Made by a program: the position numbers and the translations under genes
Shown: positions 1 to 7,726 of the stretch, piece by piece
How the letters are laid out: the number at the start of each line of letters is the position of its first letter
How positions within the stretch are numbered: the first letter of the stretch is position 1
DNA from: an uncultured Muribaculaceae bacterium
Lineage (GTDB): Bacteria; Bacteroidota; Bacteroidia; Bacteroidales; Muribaculaceae
Assembly: GCA_910589425.1 (NCBI GenBank)
Contig: CAJUSZ010000041.1
Span: 1-11,538 of the forward strand
DNA length: 11,538 nucleotides
Direction of reading: 5' to 3'
Notes under the pieces: model-generated
The model's database searches: none
What the model saw: the letters and a program-made list of their open reading frames with translations, nothing else
What the model was told of the DNA's origin: nothing

Positions 1-73
1 ATCAGACGATAATGTCGGTTTTATCTCCTATAAGGTGTCAAAGATGGGAAAATTAGTAAAAAAATCCGGGTTG

Positions 74-113
74 AAAAAATCAGGACGCCTGCGGATTTCG
101 CGTGGCGTCCTGA
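74..113 (-). terminator. Intrinsic terminator of the korAB operon
   Basis: Read on the minus strand, TCAGGACGCC (113-104) and GGCGTCCTGA (89-80) form a perfect 10-bp stem. Its loop can pair further (GCG/CGC). The stem is followed directly by six T residues (79-74). It lies about 40 bp past the korB stop codon, so it is a textbook Rho-independent terminator for korAB. The first 73 bases of the window show no gene. Confidence 0.9.
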
Positions 114-154
114 AAATATTCAGTGCGTGTATGTGCCTGACCGGCCTGAGAGGA

Positions 155-1177
155 TTATTTCACTTCCCAGGTCTCCGTGGTCTTGAGGATCATGTCGCGC
201 AGCGATGAGAATCCTTTCTTGGCCTTGACATCCTCAACCTGACGGGCCACCTCTGTCTCGTAGCTCAGAGCCTCGACGTCGCGGATCACTCCGATCGCGA
301 GGGGGAGCGTCTTGCCGTCCATCATGGCGAGCTGCTGATGGAGGAAATTGCTCTCGCAGTGGGCGTCGTGGACAAGCACATCGTCGATCGTGTAGCCGTC
401 CTCGCCGAGCTTCACGGCCTTAAGCCCGAATCCATCCTGCACCAGACCGTGGTCGAGATCCTTTCCGAAGAGCATTTTCTCTCCGTGGCGAAGATGGACA
501 GTGCGGTTGAGACGCTCCTCGCGGTCGGTGAACCATGCATAGACTCCATTGTTGAAGATCATGCAGTTCTGGAGGATCTCCACCACTGAGGCGCCTTTGT
601 GGCGGGCGGCCGCCACCATGACTTCTTTTGTGGTGTCGAGCGACACGTCGAAGCTGCGGGCGAAGAATGTGCCCCTGGCGCCGAAGCAGAGTTCAGCGGG
701 GATAAACGGATCCTCGGTCGTGCCGTAAGGCGACGATTTGGTAACGGTTCCGCGGTCGGTGGTCGGCGAATACTGTCCCTTCGTCAGTCCGTAGATCTTG
801 TTGTTGAACAGAAGCATGTTGAGATCGATGTTGCGTCTCACGGCGTGGATGAAGTGGTTGCCTCCGATGGCGAGTCCGTCGCCGTCGCCCGAGATCTGCC
901 ATACCGTCAGATCGGGATTGGCTGTCTTGACGCCCGTGGCGATGGCCGCCGCACGCCCGTGGATGGTGTGCATGCCGTATGTGTTCATGTAATAAGGGAG
1001 GCGCGACGAGCAGCCGATTCCGGAGACCACTACGGTCTGTTCGGGCGGGATCTGAAGCTCGGCCATGGCCTTGTGGAGCACGTTCAGGATAGCGTGGTCG
1101 CCGCAACCGGGACACCAGCGCACACTCTGCTTGTTCTTATAGTCGGATGCTGTATATTGATTCTGATTGGTTTCCAT
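155..1177 (-). CDS. korB: 2-oxoglutarate:ferredoxin oxidoreductase, beta subunit
   Basis: This is the thiamine-diphosphate-binding beta subunit of a 2-oxoacid:ferredoxin oxidoreductase, cytoplasmic and oxygen-sensitive. It decarboxylates 2-oxoglutarate to succinyl-CoA and reduces ferredoxin, or runs in reverse. From the start chosen here (340 aa) it shows WCPGCG (21-26), a GIGCSS stretch (53-58), and the TPP/Mg motif GDGDGLAIGG (98-107) with the NN pair at 125-126. Cys22, Cys25, Cys56 and Cys205 are the expected [4Fe-4S] ligands. An ATG seven codons earlier (1198) would overlap the korA stop. I prefer METNQ at 1177, which lies just after the korA TAA and after the purine stretch AAGAGA. It is co-transcribed with korA. 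The 2-oxoglutarate rather than pyruvate assignment rests on overall resemblance to Bacteroidetes KorB. Confidence 0.92.
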   Translation of the reverse strand: METNQNQYTASDYKNKQSVRWCPGCGDHAILNVLHKAMAELQIPPEQTVVVSGIGCSSRLPYYMNTYGMHTIHGRAAAIATGVKTANPDLTVWQISGDGDGLAIGGNHFIHAVRRNIDLNMLLFNNKIYGLTKGQYSPTTDRGTVTKSSPYGTTEDPFIPAELCFGARGTFFARSFDVSLDTTKEVMVAAARHKGASVVEILQNCMIFNNGVYAWFTDREERLNRTVHLRHGEKMLFGKDLDHGLVQDGFGLKAVKLGEDGYTIDDVLVHDAHCESNFLHQQLAMMDGKTLPLAIGVIRDVEALSYETEVARQVEDVKAKKGFSSLRDMILKTTETWEVK

Positions 1178-1187
1178 GGTGCGTCTC

Positions 1188-3041
1188 TTATTTTTCATCC
1201 ATATATTTGATAACTCCGTCTACGATCTCTTTGACGAGGAACGGCTGTCCCTCCACCTTGTTTATGCGCAGGATCTCGCGCCCGGGCATGTGCATCTGGA
1301 GATAGTCGGCGAACTGGCCTGTGTTGAGTTCGGCCACGATGATGCGCTTGAAGCGGCTCAGATCGCTGATGGCGTTGAGGGGCATCGGGTTGATATAGCG
1401 GAACTGGGCGAGAGCCACCGGATGGCCGTTGGCGTTGAGTTCCTCCATGGCGGTGTAGAGATGGCCGTATGTGCCGCCCCAGCCCACGAGGATTGTGTCG
1501 GCTTCCTTGTCGCCGGCTATTGTGAGATTGGGGACATCTTTGGCGATGCTGGCTATCTTCTGGCGGCGTGTCTCGATCATGAGGGCATGGTTGGCGCCGT
1601 CGTTGGAGATCACGGATGTCTCGAAGTCTTTCTCAAGACCGCCTACGCGGTGCATTGCGCCTTTGGTGCCGGGCATGGCCCAGGCGCGGACAAAGTTCTC
1701 GCCGAAGCGCTTGTAGGGACGCCAGCCTTCGGCAAGCTGTTCGTCGCTGACATAGGGAGGACGGATCTCGGGGAACTCGCTCTCATCAGGTATTCTCCAT
1801 GCCGAGGAGCCGTTGGCGATGAAGGCGTCGGTGAGCAGGATCACCGGAGTCATGTGTTCGATGGCGATACGCGCGGCCTCAAATGCCATTCCGAAGCAGT
1901 CGGTCGGAGACACGGCTGCCAGGACGCATATCGGAGACTCGCCGTTGCGGCCGTAGAGAGCCTGCATGAGGTCGGTCTGTTCGGTCTTGGTGGGCAGACC
2001 CGTCGACGGGCCGCCACGCTGAACATCGATGATCACCAGCGGAAGCTCGGCCATGACTGCCAGACCGATACCCTCGCTCTTCAGTGCAAGGCCGGGACCG
2101 GAAGTGGATGTTACGGCGAGATGGCCGGCATAGGATGCGCCGATGGCGGAGCAGACTCCGGCTATCTCATCCTCCATCTGGCAGGCCTTGACTCCGAGAT
2201 CCTTGCGCTTTGCAAGCTCGTGGAGGATGTCGGTGGCCGGTGTGATGGGATAGGATCCGAGGAAAAGGGGACGTCCGCTCTTCTCGGAAGCCATGATCAG
2301 ACCCCAGGCGGTGGCTGTGTTGCCGTTGACGTCGGTATATACACCGGGAGCCACGGATTCAGTCTCCACCCGATAGGTGGGCATGTATGAGTGGGTGTTG
2401 TGTCCGCAATCCCATCCGGCGCGGATCACTTTGGCGTTGGCCTCGTAGATGGCCGGTTTCTTCGCGAATTTCGCTTTCAGCTTGGAAAGGACGCTGTCCA
2501 GCGGACGCTCGAAGAGCCAGCAGATAAGTCCGAGCGCGAACATGTTCTTGCACTTGAGCATAGCCTTCTGGTCGAGGCCTGAGCCTTCGAGCGTGTGCTT
2601 GACAAGCTCGGTCATCGGCACAAGCATCACGCGGCGGCGGTCGATGCCGAGTTCCTTGATCGGGTCGTCGGTGGTATATTCCGCCTTCTTGAGATCAGCC
2701 GGACGGAACGTGTCGCTGTCGCAGATGATGATGCCGTTGGACTTCAGAAACTTGAGGTTGGTCTTAAGTGCGGCCGGATTCATGGCCACAAGCACGTCGG
2801 CCTCGTCGCCGGGGGTGTGGACAGCATGTCCGAGGTTGACCTGGAATCCGCTGACGCCGCTGAGAGAACCCTGCGGAGCGCGGATTTCGGCCGGATAGTC
2901 GGGGAATGTGGAGATCTGGTTTCCCTCCCCTGCCGATACGTTGGAGAAGATGTTGCCGGCGAGCTGCATGCCGTCGCCGGAGTCGCCCGAGAAGCGGATC
3001 ACTACATGCTCAACGGACTTTACATTGGTATTTTGCAACAT
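1188..3041 (-). CDS. korA: 2-oxoglutarate:ferredoxin oxidoreductase, gamma-alpha fusion subunit
   Basis: This 617-aa partner of KorB carries two domains. The gamma domain comes first (about 10-215), with the Kor-type SGDSGDGMQLAG (18-29) where the CoA-related part lies. The alpha (pyrimidine-binding) domain starts near residue 237, with YPITPAT (264-270), TSTSGPG (311-317) and the conserved RGGPSTGLPTKTEQ stretch (342-355). The C-terminal transketolase-like domain II occupies roughly 470-610. A fused gamma-alpha subunit is usual for Bacteroidetes and many two-subunit Kor enzymes. No ferredoxin-like delta subunit gene lies beside it, so an external ferredoxin must be the acceptor. The stop codon is followed within 10 nt by the preferred korB start, which suggests coupled translation. 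The gene has its own Bacteroidetes promoter and a leader of about 120 nt. Confidence 0.93.
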   Translation of the reverse strand: MLQNTNVKSVEHVVIRFSGDSGDGMQLAGNIFSNVSAGEGNQISTFPDYPAEIRAPQGSLSGVSGFQVNLGHAVHTPGDEADVLVAMNPAALKTNLKFLKSNGIIICDSDTFRPADLKKAEYTTDDPIKELGIDRRRVMLVPMTELVKHTLEGSGLDQKAMLKCKNMFALGLICWLFERPLDSVLSKLKAKFAKKPAIYEANAKVIRAGWDCGHNTHSYMPTYRVETESVAPGVYTDVNGNTATAWGLIMASEKSGRPLFLGSYPITPATDILHELAKRKDLGVKACQMEDEIAGVCSAIGASYAGHLAVTSTSGPGLALKSEGIGLAVMAELPLVIIDVQRGGPSTGLPTKTEQTDLMQALYGRNGESPICVLAAVSPTDCFGMAFEAARIAIEHMTPVILLTDAFIANGSSAWRIPDESEFPEIRPPYVSDEQLAEGWRPYKRFGENFVRAWAMPGTKGAMHRVGGLEKDFETSVISNDGANHALMIETRRQKIASIAKDVPNLTIAGDKEADTILVGWGGTYGHLYTAMEELNANGHPVALAQFRYINPMPLNAISDLSRFKRIIVAELNTGQFADYLQMHMPGREILRINKVEGQPFLVKEIVDGVIKYMDEK

Positions 3042-3064
3042 AGCTATAAGCTAAAAAATTAATA

Positions 3065-3081
3065 TTCAACCAATTGTTGAA
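3065..3081 (-). repeat. Inverted repeat in the korA leader
   Basis: TTCAAC and GTTGAA are separated by 5 bp, 24 bp upstream of the korA start codon. They could form a weak 6-bp stem in the leader or serve as a protein-binding half-site pair. There is no run of Ts, so it is not a terminator. The function is unknown. Confidence 0.4.
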
Positions 3082-3135
3082 CCTTTAACGGTTTTCCCTG
3101 ATATTGATGACAATTGATCGGCGGATACACACCCT

Positions 3136-3158
3136 GCGTCGGGACGCGGAGCGCTCCG
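3136..3158 (-). promoter_or_regulatory. Hairpins/palindrome at the 5' end of the korA transcript
   Basis: CGGAGCGCTCCG (3147-3158) is a perfect 12-bp palindrome. GCGTCGGGACGC (3136-3147) is an adjoining inverted repeat (5-bp arms). Both lie directly downstream of the start site predicted from the korA promoter (near 3162). The korA mRNA would therefore begin with one or two short stem-loops, or the DNA palindrome could serve as an operator at +4 to +15. A very similar block starts the nfnA transcript. Confidence 0.55.
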
Positions 3159-3168
3159 TAAATCGCTG

Positions 3169-3200
3169 CAAAGTTAGTCAATTTTTCATCCCCGCACAAA
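3169..3200 (-). promoter_or_regulatory. Promoter of korAB (Bacteroidetes type)
   Basis: On the minus strand the -33 element TTTG (3200-3197) and the -7 element TAACTTTG (3176-3169) are separated by 20 bp. They match the Bacteroidetes consensus TTTG / TAnnTTTG exactly. The predicted start is near 3162, giving a leader of about 120 nt. Confidence 0.75.
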
Positions 3201-3267
3201 CATTATTCCATTTCTTGCGCCGCGATGGATGAAATCGCCTTACTTTCTCCCTACAAATAATTTACAT

Positions 3268-3298
3268 TTTGCAGATTGGTCTAATTTTGCTAATTTTG
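3268..3298 (+). promoter_or_regulatory. Promoter of pheT-yebC (Bacteroidetes type)
   Basis: TTTG (3268-3271) and TAATTTTG (3291-3298) are separated by 19 bp. The -7 element is the second copy of an exact 9-bp tandem repeat TAATTTTGC (3282-3290 and 3291-3299). The first copy has no -33 partner at a proper distance. The predicted start is near 3305, leaving a leader of about 85 nt. Together with the korA promoter and leader this accounts for the 350-bp gene-free stretch 3042-3391. No small ORF is convincing there. Confidence 0.75.
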
Positions 3299-3308
3299 CA
3301 TTTGATTT

Positions 3309-3323
3309 GCCGCAAAACGCGGC
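3309..3323 (+). promoter_or_regulatory. Hairpin at the 5' end of the pheT transcript
   Basis: GCCGC (3309-3313) and GCGGC (3319-3323) enclose the 5-nt loop AAAAC. The stem begins a few nucleotides after the predicted transcription start, the same placement as in the korA and nfnA leaders. No terminator T-run and no Phe-codon leader peptide is seen, so classical attenuation is not supported. Confidence 0.45.
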
Positions 3324-3391
3324 GGCGTGCGCACCGACGGCCTCCATGCCCGACGGCACATCTGCACATCTGAAAATTTCACAGACACACT

Positions 3392-5881
3392 ATGAATATT
3401 TCATACAAATGGCTCAAACGCCATATTGACTTCTCGATGTCGGCCAAAGAACTGGCTGCAGCCCTGACCTCGCTCGGACTCGAGTGCGACCAGATCGAGG
3501 AAGTCGAATCAATCCGCGGCGGCCTGCGCGGAATCGTGGTGGGAAAAGTTCTCACCTGCACAGACCATCCAGACTCAGACCATCTCCACATCACAACAGT
3601 GGACCTCGGCACAGGCGAACCGGTACAGATCGTATGCGGAGCGCCAAACGTCGCCGCCGGACAGACTGTGGTCGTAGCCACCGTCGGCACAAAACTCTAC
3701 GACGGGGACAAGGAATTCACAATCAGGAAATCCAAGATACGCGGCGTGGAATCGTTCGGCATGATATGCGCCGAAGATGAGATCGGCGTCGGAGAAAGCC
3801 ACGACGGAATAATGGTCCTCCCCGACGGCATAGCCCCGGGAACTCCGGCGGCAAGCTATTTCAATGTGGAGAGCGACTGGTGTCTGGAAGTGGAACTCAC
3901 CCCCAACCGGGTGGACGCGGCCAGCCACTATGGAGTGGCACGCGACCTCAAAGCCCTCTTCACCCGTCAGCAGGCTCTCGGGCAGAAACCGGAAGGAATG
4001 CCGCAGGTATCGCTTCCGGACGTCGCTTCGTTCGCGCCGGACAGCACACAGGGCGCCACTCCGGTCGAGGTGATCGACACGGAAGGCTGTCCGAGATATT
4101 GCGGCGTCACTGTCCGCGGCGTGGAAGTGCGCGAATCGCCCGAATGGCTCAGGCAGCTGCTAACGTCCGTCGGACAACGCCCGATCAACAACATCGTCGA
4201 CATAACCAATTTCATCCTTCTCGGTCTCGGACAACCCCTCCATTGCTTCGATCTCGGCAAAGTGGCCGGAGAAAAGATCGTGGTGCGCACATGCCCGAAA
4301 GGAACCCGCTTCACCACCCTCGACGGAGTGGAACGCACGCTCAGCGAGGCGGATCTGATGATCTGCGACGCCGAGAAACCGATGTGCATCGCCGGTGTCT
4401 TCGGCGGCACGGTAAGCGGAGTTACTGAATCGACAAAGGATGTCTTCATCGAAAGCGCTTATTTCAATCCCATGCGCGTCCGCCGCACGGCACGCCGCCA
4501 CGGACTCAGCACCGACGCCTCGTTCCGCTACGAACGCGGCACGGATCCGGCCATAAACCCGTATGCAGCCAGACTCGCGGCCATAATGATAAAGGAACTT
4601 GCCGGAGGTGAGATCTGCGGAGACGCGAGCGACACCAATCCCGCCCCCGTAAAGGAAGCGGAGATGGACTTCAGCCTCGACTACTGCGACAACCTGATCG
4701 GCAAGAAACTTCCGGAGGAACTCGTGGTGGCCATACTCAAGTCGCTCGAATTCGACGTGAGACCCACAGAGGACAAACGGATCCTTCATCTCCGAGTGCC
4801 GACATACCGTGTGGATGTCTACCGCCCCTGCGACGTGGTGGAGGAGATACTCCGCGTATACGGCTACAACAATGTGGAATTCGGCACAGAGATGCATGCC
4901 AACATGTCGCAGAAAGGAGCAGCCGATTTCTCCTACGACATGCAGCAGGCCGTGAGCGGGATGCTCACCGCGGAAGGCTTCAGCGAGATCATGAACAACT
5001 CCCTTTCCGCCGAGGCCTACTATCCCGAGGAAGACCGGTTCTCACGCGACGGATGCGTCAGACTGATGAACCCTCTGAGCAACGAACTGTGCATCATGCG
5101 CCGCACGCTCCTCTACGGAGGCCTCGAATCCATAGCCCACAATATCAACCGCAAACTCTCCGACCTCTGCTTCTACGAATTCGGCAACGTCTATCATCTT
5201 GACCCGGCCAAGGAGTCCACTCCCGAACGTCCGCTCGCCCCTTTCAGCCAGAACGCGCGGCTCGATCTCTGGATGACCGGATTCAGGACATTGCCCTCAT
5301 GGGCCGGAAAGGGAGAGGAATCCACTGTGTTCGATCTCAAGGCGATCGTGTTCAACATCTTCCGGCGACTCGGAATCAGCGAGCGCGCCCTCGACTGCCG
5401 TCAGGATCACGACACCCTGTTCTCTGCCCGTCTCGACGTGGCTTCACGAAGCGGCCGGCACCTCGCCGAGATAGGCCTTCTGTCAGGCACCGTACTCCAC
5501 AGGTTTGACATCAGCCAGCCGGTGGCATACGCGTCCATCGACTGGGACGCACTCATGCAGCTCGCCGCGAAGACAAAGGTGGAATACACCCCGCTGCCGA
5601 AGACACAGCCCGTGAAACGCGACCTCGCCTTGCTGCTCGACAAGGAGATCCCGTTCTCACGCGTGGAGGAAACCATCCGCAAGAGCGAGCGCAAGCTCCT
5701 CGGAGAAGTATGGCTCTTCGACGTCTACGAAGGAGACAAGCTTCCGGAAGGAAAAAAATCGTATGCCGTGAGCATGACTATCCAGGATCCGGAAAAGACC
5801 CTCACCGACAAGCAGATCGACGCGGTAATGAAAAAAATCACAGCCTCCCTGCAGCGTGAGCTTGGCGCCGAGCTGAGATGA
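3392..5881 (+). CDS. pheT: Phenylalanine--tRNA ligase, beta subunit
   Basis: This is the beta chain of the alpha2-beta2 phenylalanyl-tRNA synthetase, which charges tRNA-Phe in the cytoplasm. The alpha chain (PheS) holds the catalytic site. At 829 aa it has the full domain set: an EMAP-II-like tRNA-binding domain (about 40-155, with VGKVLTCTDHPDSDHLHI and CGAPNV), the B3/B4 editing domain (about 215-395, containing SVGQRPINNIVDITNFILL and GLSTDASFRYERG), the B5 domain (about 415-490), a catalytic-like core (about 495-730), and a C-terminal FDX-ACB anticodon-binding domain (about 735-829, with KRDLAL and VYEGDKLPEGKKSYAVSM). The length is normal. pheS is not adjacent, as is common in Bacteroidetes. 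The ATG gives the standard MNISYKWL start, and no Shine-Dalgarno is present. yebC follows after 61 bp with no convincing promoter between, so the two are probably co-transcribed. Confidence 0.97.
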   Translation: MNISYKWLKRHIDFSMSAKELAAALTSLGLECDQIEEVESIRGGLRGIVVGKVLTCTDHPDSDHLHITTVDLGTGEPVQIVCGAPNVAAGQTVVVATVGTKLYDGDKEFTIRKSKIRGVESFGMICAEDEIGVGESHDGIMVLPDGIAPGTPAASYFNVESDWCLEVELTPNRVDAASHYGVARDLKALFTRQQALGQKPEGMPQVSLPDVASFAPDSTQGATPVEVIDTEGCPRYCGVTVRGVEVRESPEWLRQLLTSVGQRPINNIVDITNFILLGLGQPLHCFDLGKVAGEKIVVRTCPKGTRFTTLDGVERTLSEADLMICDAEKPMCIAGVFGGTVSGVTESTKDVFIESAYFNPMRVRRTARRHGLSTDASFRYERGTDPAINPYAARLAAIMIKELAGGEICGDASDTNPAPVKEAEMDFSLDYCDNLIGKKLPEELVVAILKSLEFDVRPTEDKRILHLRVPTYRVDVYRPCDVVEEILRVYGYNNVEFGTEMHANMSQKGAADFSYDMQQAVSGMLTAEGFSEIMNNSLSAEAYYPEEDRFSRDGCVRLMNPLSNELCIMRRTLLYGGLESIAHNINRKLSDLCFYEFGNVYHLDPAKESTPERPLAPFSQNARLDLWMTGFRTLPSWAGKGEESTVFDLKAIVFNIFRRLGISERALDCRQDHDTLFSARLDVASRSGRHLAEIGLLSGTVLHRFDISQPVAYASIDWDALMQLAAKTKVEYTPLPKTQPVKRDLALLLDKEIPFSRVEETIRKSERKLLGEVWLFDVYEGDKLPEGKKSYAVSMTIQDPEKTLTDKQIDAVMKKITASLQRELGAELR

Positions 5882-5942
5882 ACACATCTTTTCAAACCAA
5901 CATCAACAATCAAAACATCATTACACATACTTTCTTCAGAAC

Positions 5943-6662
5943 ATGGGAAGAGCATTTGAATATCGTAAAGCCCGCAAACTGAAACGCTGGGGCAACATGA
6001 GCCGCACGTTCACCCGTATCGGCAAAGAAATCACCATGGCCGCCAAACAAGGCGGACCAGATCCCGACATGAATCCCCGTCTCCGCGTGCTGATGCAGAA
6101 CGCAAAAGCTGCCAACATGCCCAAGGACACAGTGGAGCGCGCCATCAAGAAAGCTACCGAAAAAGACGCAAGCGACTACAAGGAGATCGTATATGAAGGA
6201 TACGGCCCCCACGGAATCGCAATCGTAGTGGAAACAGCCACGGACAACAACCAGCGCACCGTAGCCAATGTCCGCTCATATTTCAACAAACACGGCGGCT
6301 CGCTCGGCACCCAGGGTTCGCTGTCGTTCCTTTTCGACCACAAGAGTGTGTTTCACGTAAAACCCAATCCCGACGCTTCGCTCGATGAGTTCGAGCTTGA
6401 CCTGATGGACTTCGAGGCTGAACTCGAGGCCGAGGAGGAGGAATGGCTCATCAGCGGCGCATTCGACCAGTTCAGCAATCTTCAGAAATTCCTCGAGGAG
6501 AAAAACATGGAGATTGTCTCGGCTGAATTCGAACGCATCCCGACCGACTACAAGGAAGTTACCCCCGACCAACGTGCAGCCATCGAGAAACTTCTTGAGA
6601 AATTCGAGGAGGACGAGGATGTGCAGAACGTGTTCCACAATATGAAAGAGGACGAGGAATAA
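5943..6662 (+). CDS. yebC: YebC/PmpR (TACO1) family protein
   Basis: This 239-aa YebC-family protein has the Bacteroidetes form of the N-terminus (MGRAFEYRKARKLKRWGNMSRTFTRIGKEI). Domain I is basic. The hallmark stretch LMQNAKAANMPKDTVERAIKKA follows at about 50-71, then EIVYEGYGPHGIAIVVE near 80. The GSLGTQGSLSFLF motif opens the C-terminal half, and the tail is acidic (EDEDVQNVFHNMKEDEE). The family was long annotated as a transcriptional regulator (PmpR). Work on YebC and mitochondrial TACO1 points instead to a ribosome-associated translation role, notably at proline-rich stretches. The sequence alone does not decide between these. The position behind pheT links it to translation. Confidence 0.93.
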   Translation: MGRAFEYRKARKLKRWGNMSRTFTRIGKEITMAAKQGGPDPDMNPRLRVLMQNAKAANMPKDTVERAIKKATEKDASDYKEIVYEGYGPHGIAIVVETATDNNQRTVANVRSYFNKHGGSLGTQGSLSFLFDHKSVFHVKPNPDASLDEFELDLMDFEAELEAEEEEWLISGAFDQFSNLQKFLEEKNMEIVSAEFERIPTDYKEVTPDQRAAIEKLLEKFEEDEDVQNVFHNMKEDEE

Positions 6663-6684
6663 ATCCAAATACCCCTATTATACG

Positions 6685-6719
6685 GACACCCCCGGAAGCA
6701 TTCGGCATCCGGGGGTGTC
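6685..6719. terminator. Shared hairpin between convergent yebC and ruvC
   Basis: GACACCCCCGGA (6685-6696) and TCCGGGGGTGTC (6708-6719) form a perfect 12-bp GC-rich stem, with two more possible pairs inside the 11-nt loop. It lies 22 bp after the yebC stop and 28 bp past the ruvC stop, so it can stop transcripts from both sides. Neither flank has a good T-tract (TTACTCTATC on the plus side), so it may work as a transcript 3' end stabiliser or as a weak bidirectional terminator. Confidence 0.75.
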
Positions 6720-6747
6720 TTACTCTATCCTATCCCCTTCCTGACAG

Positions 6748-7359
6748 TCAGCGGCGGCGTGGCGCCACCCGCTCGGGATGGTCTTTGAGGAACTTCTCCC
6801 ACGATCCCCCGCCGCGGGCGATGTCAGGCTTCCCGCTCTCGTAGAAATGCGTCAGGGCGGCAGCGAGCGCATCGGTCGCGTCGAGCAGATGCGGCATTCG
6901 CTCGTCGGGAATCGAAAGAATATATTTCAGCATATTGGCCACCCGCTCTTTCGATGCCGAGCCGCTGCCGGTTACGGACTGCTTTATCTTCAGGGGCGCG
7001 TATTCGGCTATCGGGATGTCGCGCGACAGAGCCGCAGCCATAGCCACTCCCTGCGCCCTTCCGAGTTTAAGCATCGACTGGACATTCTTCCCGAAAAACG
7101 GAGCCTCGATGGCAAGCTCGTCGGGAAGATACTGGGCCACAAGCGACGACACACGCTCATAGATACGGTGTAGACGCAGATAATGGGACTCGAAGCCATT
7201 GAGCTTGAGGACTCCCATCACCACGAGTTCAGGCTTCTTACCGTTGACGCCAAGCACGGCATATCCCATCACATTGGTGCCCGGATCGATACCCATTATC
7301 ACACGCTCATAGCGGGCCACGGCCGGATCCGGCACTGCTGACGGCTTCCCCTCCATCAT
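6748..7359 (-). CDS. ruvC: Crossover junction endodeoxyribonuclease RuvC
   Basis: RuvC is the Holliday-junction resolvase, a dimeric Mg-dependent endonuclease that works with RuvAB in recombinational repair. The 203-aa product has the RNase-H-like fold motifs: MGIDPGTNVMGYAV with catalytic Asp25, LAIEAPFFGKNVQSMLKLGRAQG with Glu85, and HLLDATDALAAALTH with Asp160 and Asp163. All four acidic residues are therefore present. The APLKIKQSVTGSGSASKERV stretch (121-140) matches the DNA-binding region. The first ATG of an ATGATG pair overlaps the upstream DUF4286 stop by 4 nt. The roughly 20 residues before IMGIDPG are longer than in many homologues, so a later start cannot be excluded. The C-terminus is basic (APRRR). 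Confidence 0.96.
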   Translation of the reverse strand: MMEGKPSAVPDPAVARYERVIMGIDPGTNVMGYAVLGVNGKKPELVVMGVLKLNGFESHYLRLHRIYERVSSLVAQYLPDELAIEAPFFGKNVQSMLKLGRAQGVAMAAALSRDIPIAEYAPLKIKQSVTGSGSASKERVANMLKYILSIPDERMPHLLDATDALAAALTHFYESGKPDIARGGGSWEKFLKDHPERVAPRRR

Positions 7360-7676
7360 TCCAGATCAAGCAACCTGAGCAGAGTGGCGAAAAACAATGG
7401 TTCGGGAGCGAATTCCACAGAGAACTCGCGCATCACGCCGGGCAATGTCTCGCTCTCCCACCGTCCGAAATCCGCCATCGTGCTGAAACGTAACTGAAGC
7501 GCCACGCTCTCCGCGACCGGGCCTGAGAGATCGCAACCATTGTTGTCCACTATGGAAAGCTGCGGAGAGGAAGCGCCGTTGACCGAAAGCATCCCCACGG
7601 CACGGCCGCGCAGCCATCCGAGAAGTTTGTCGAGACGCGAGGCCTCGATCGGGAATGTGATATTGTATATATACAT
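7356..7676 (-). CDS. DUF4286 family protein
   Basis: This 106-aa cytoplasmic protein of unknown function begins MYIYNITFPIE and ends in a hydrophobic FFATLLRLLDLE. Both fit the small Bacteroidetes family DUF4286 (ferredoxin-like, ACT/EthD-sized). There is no signal peptide, no membrane segment and no catalytic motif that I can recognise. The stop codon overlaps the ruvC start (ATGA), so translation of the two is probably coupled and a link to RuvC or DNA repair is possible but unproven. No Shine-Dalgarno is visible. The gene lies just downstream of the strong terminator of the SRP RNA-tRNA unit, and no complete promoter is seen between that terminator and its start. Confidence 0.72.
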   Translation of the reverse strand: MYIYNITFPIEASRLDKLLGWLRGRAVGMLSVNGASSPQLSIVDNNGCDLSGPVAESVALQLRFSTMADFGRWESETLPGVMREFSVEFAPEPLFFATLLRLLDLE

Positions 7677-7726
7677 GTTTTTTGAATATGTTGTTTGCCA
7701 GACCGCCGACAGAGTCGGTCCGGGAC

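Noticed and set aside
1178..1198. Earlier ATG for korB (MKNKRRT)
   Set aside because: It overlaps the end of korA, and the conserved protein is complete without it. The METNQ start follows the korA stop. The alternative cannot be fully excluded.
1167..2390. Long open frame of 407 codons on the plus strand, antisense to korA
   Set aside because: It is a mirror of korA codon structure in GC-rich DNA. The opposite frame encodes a fully conserved enzyme, and the product resembles no family I know.
4160..4897. Open frame of 245 codons on the minus strand inside pheT
   Set aside because: It is fully covered by the conserved pheT coding sequence and has no promoter or recognisable domain.
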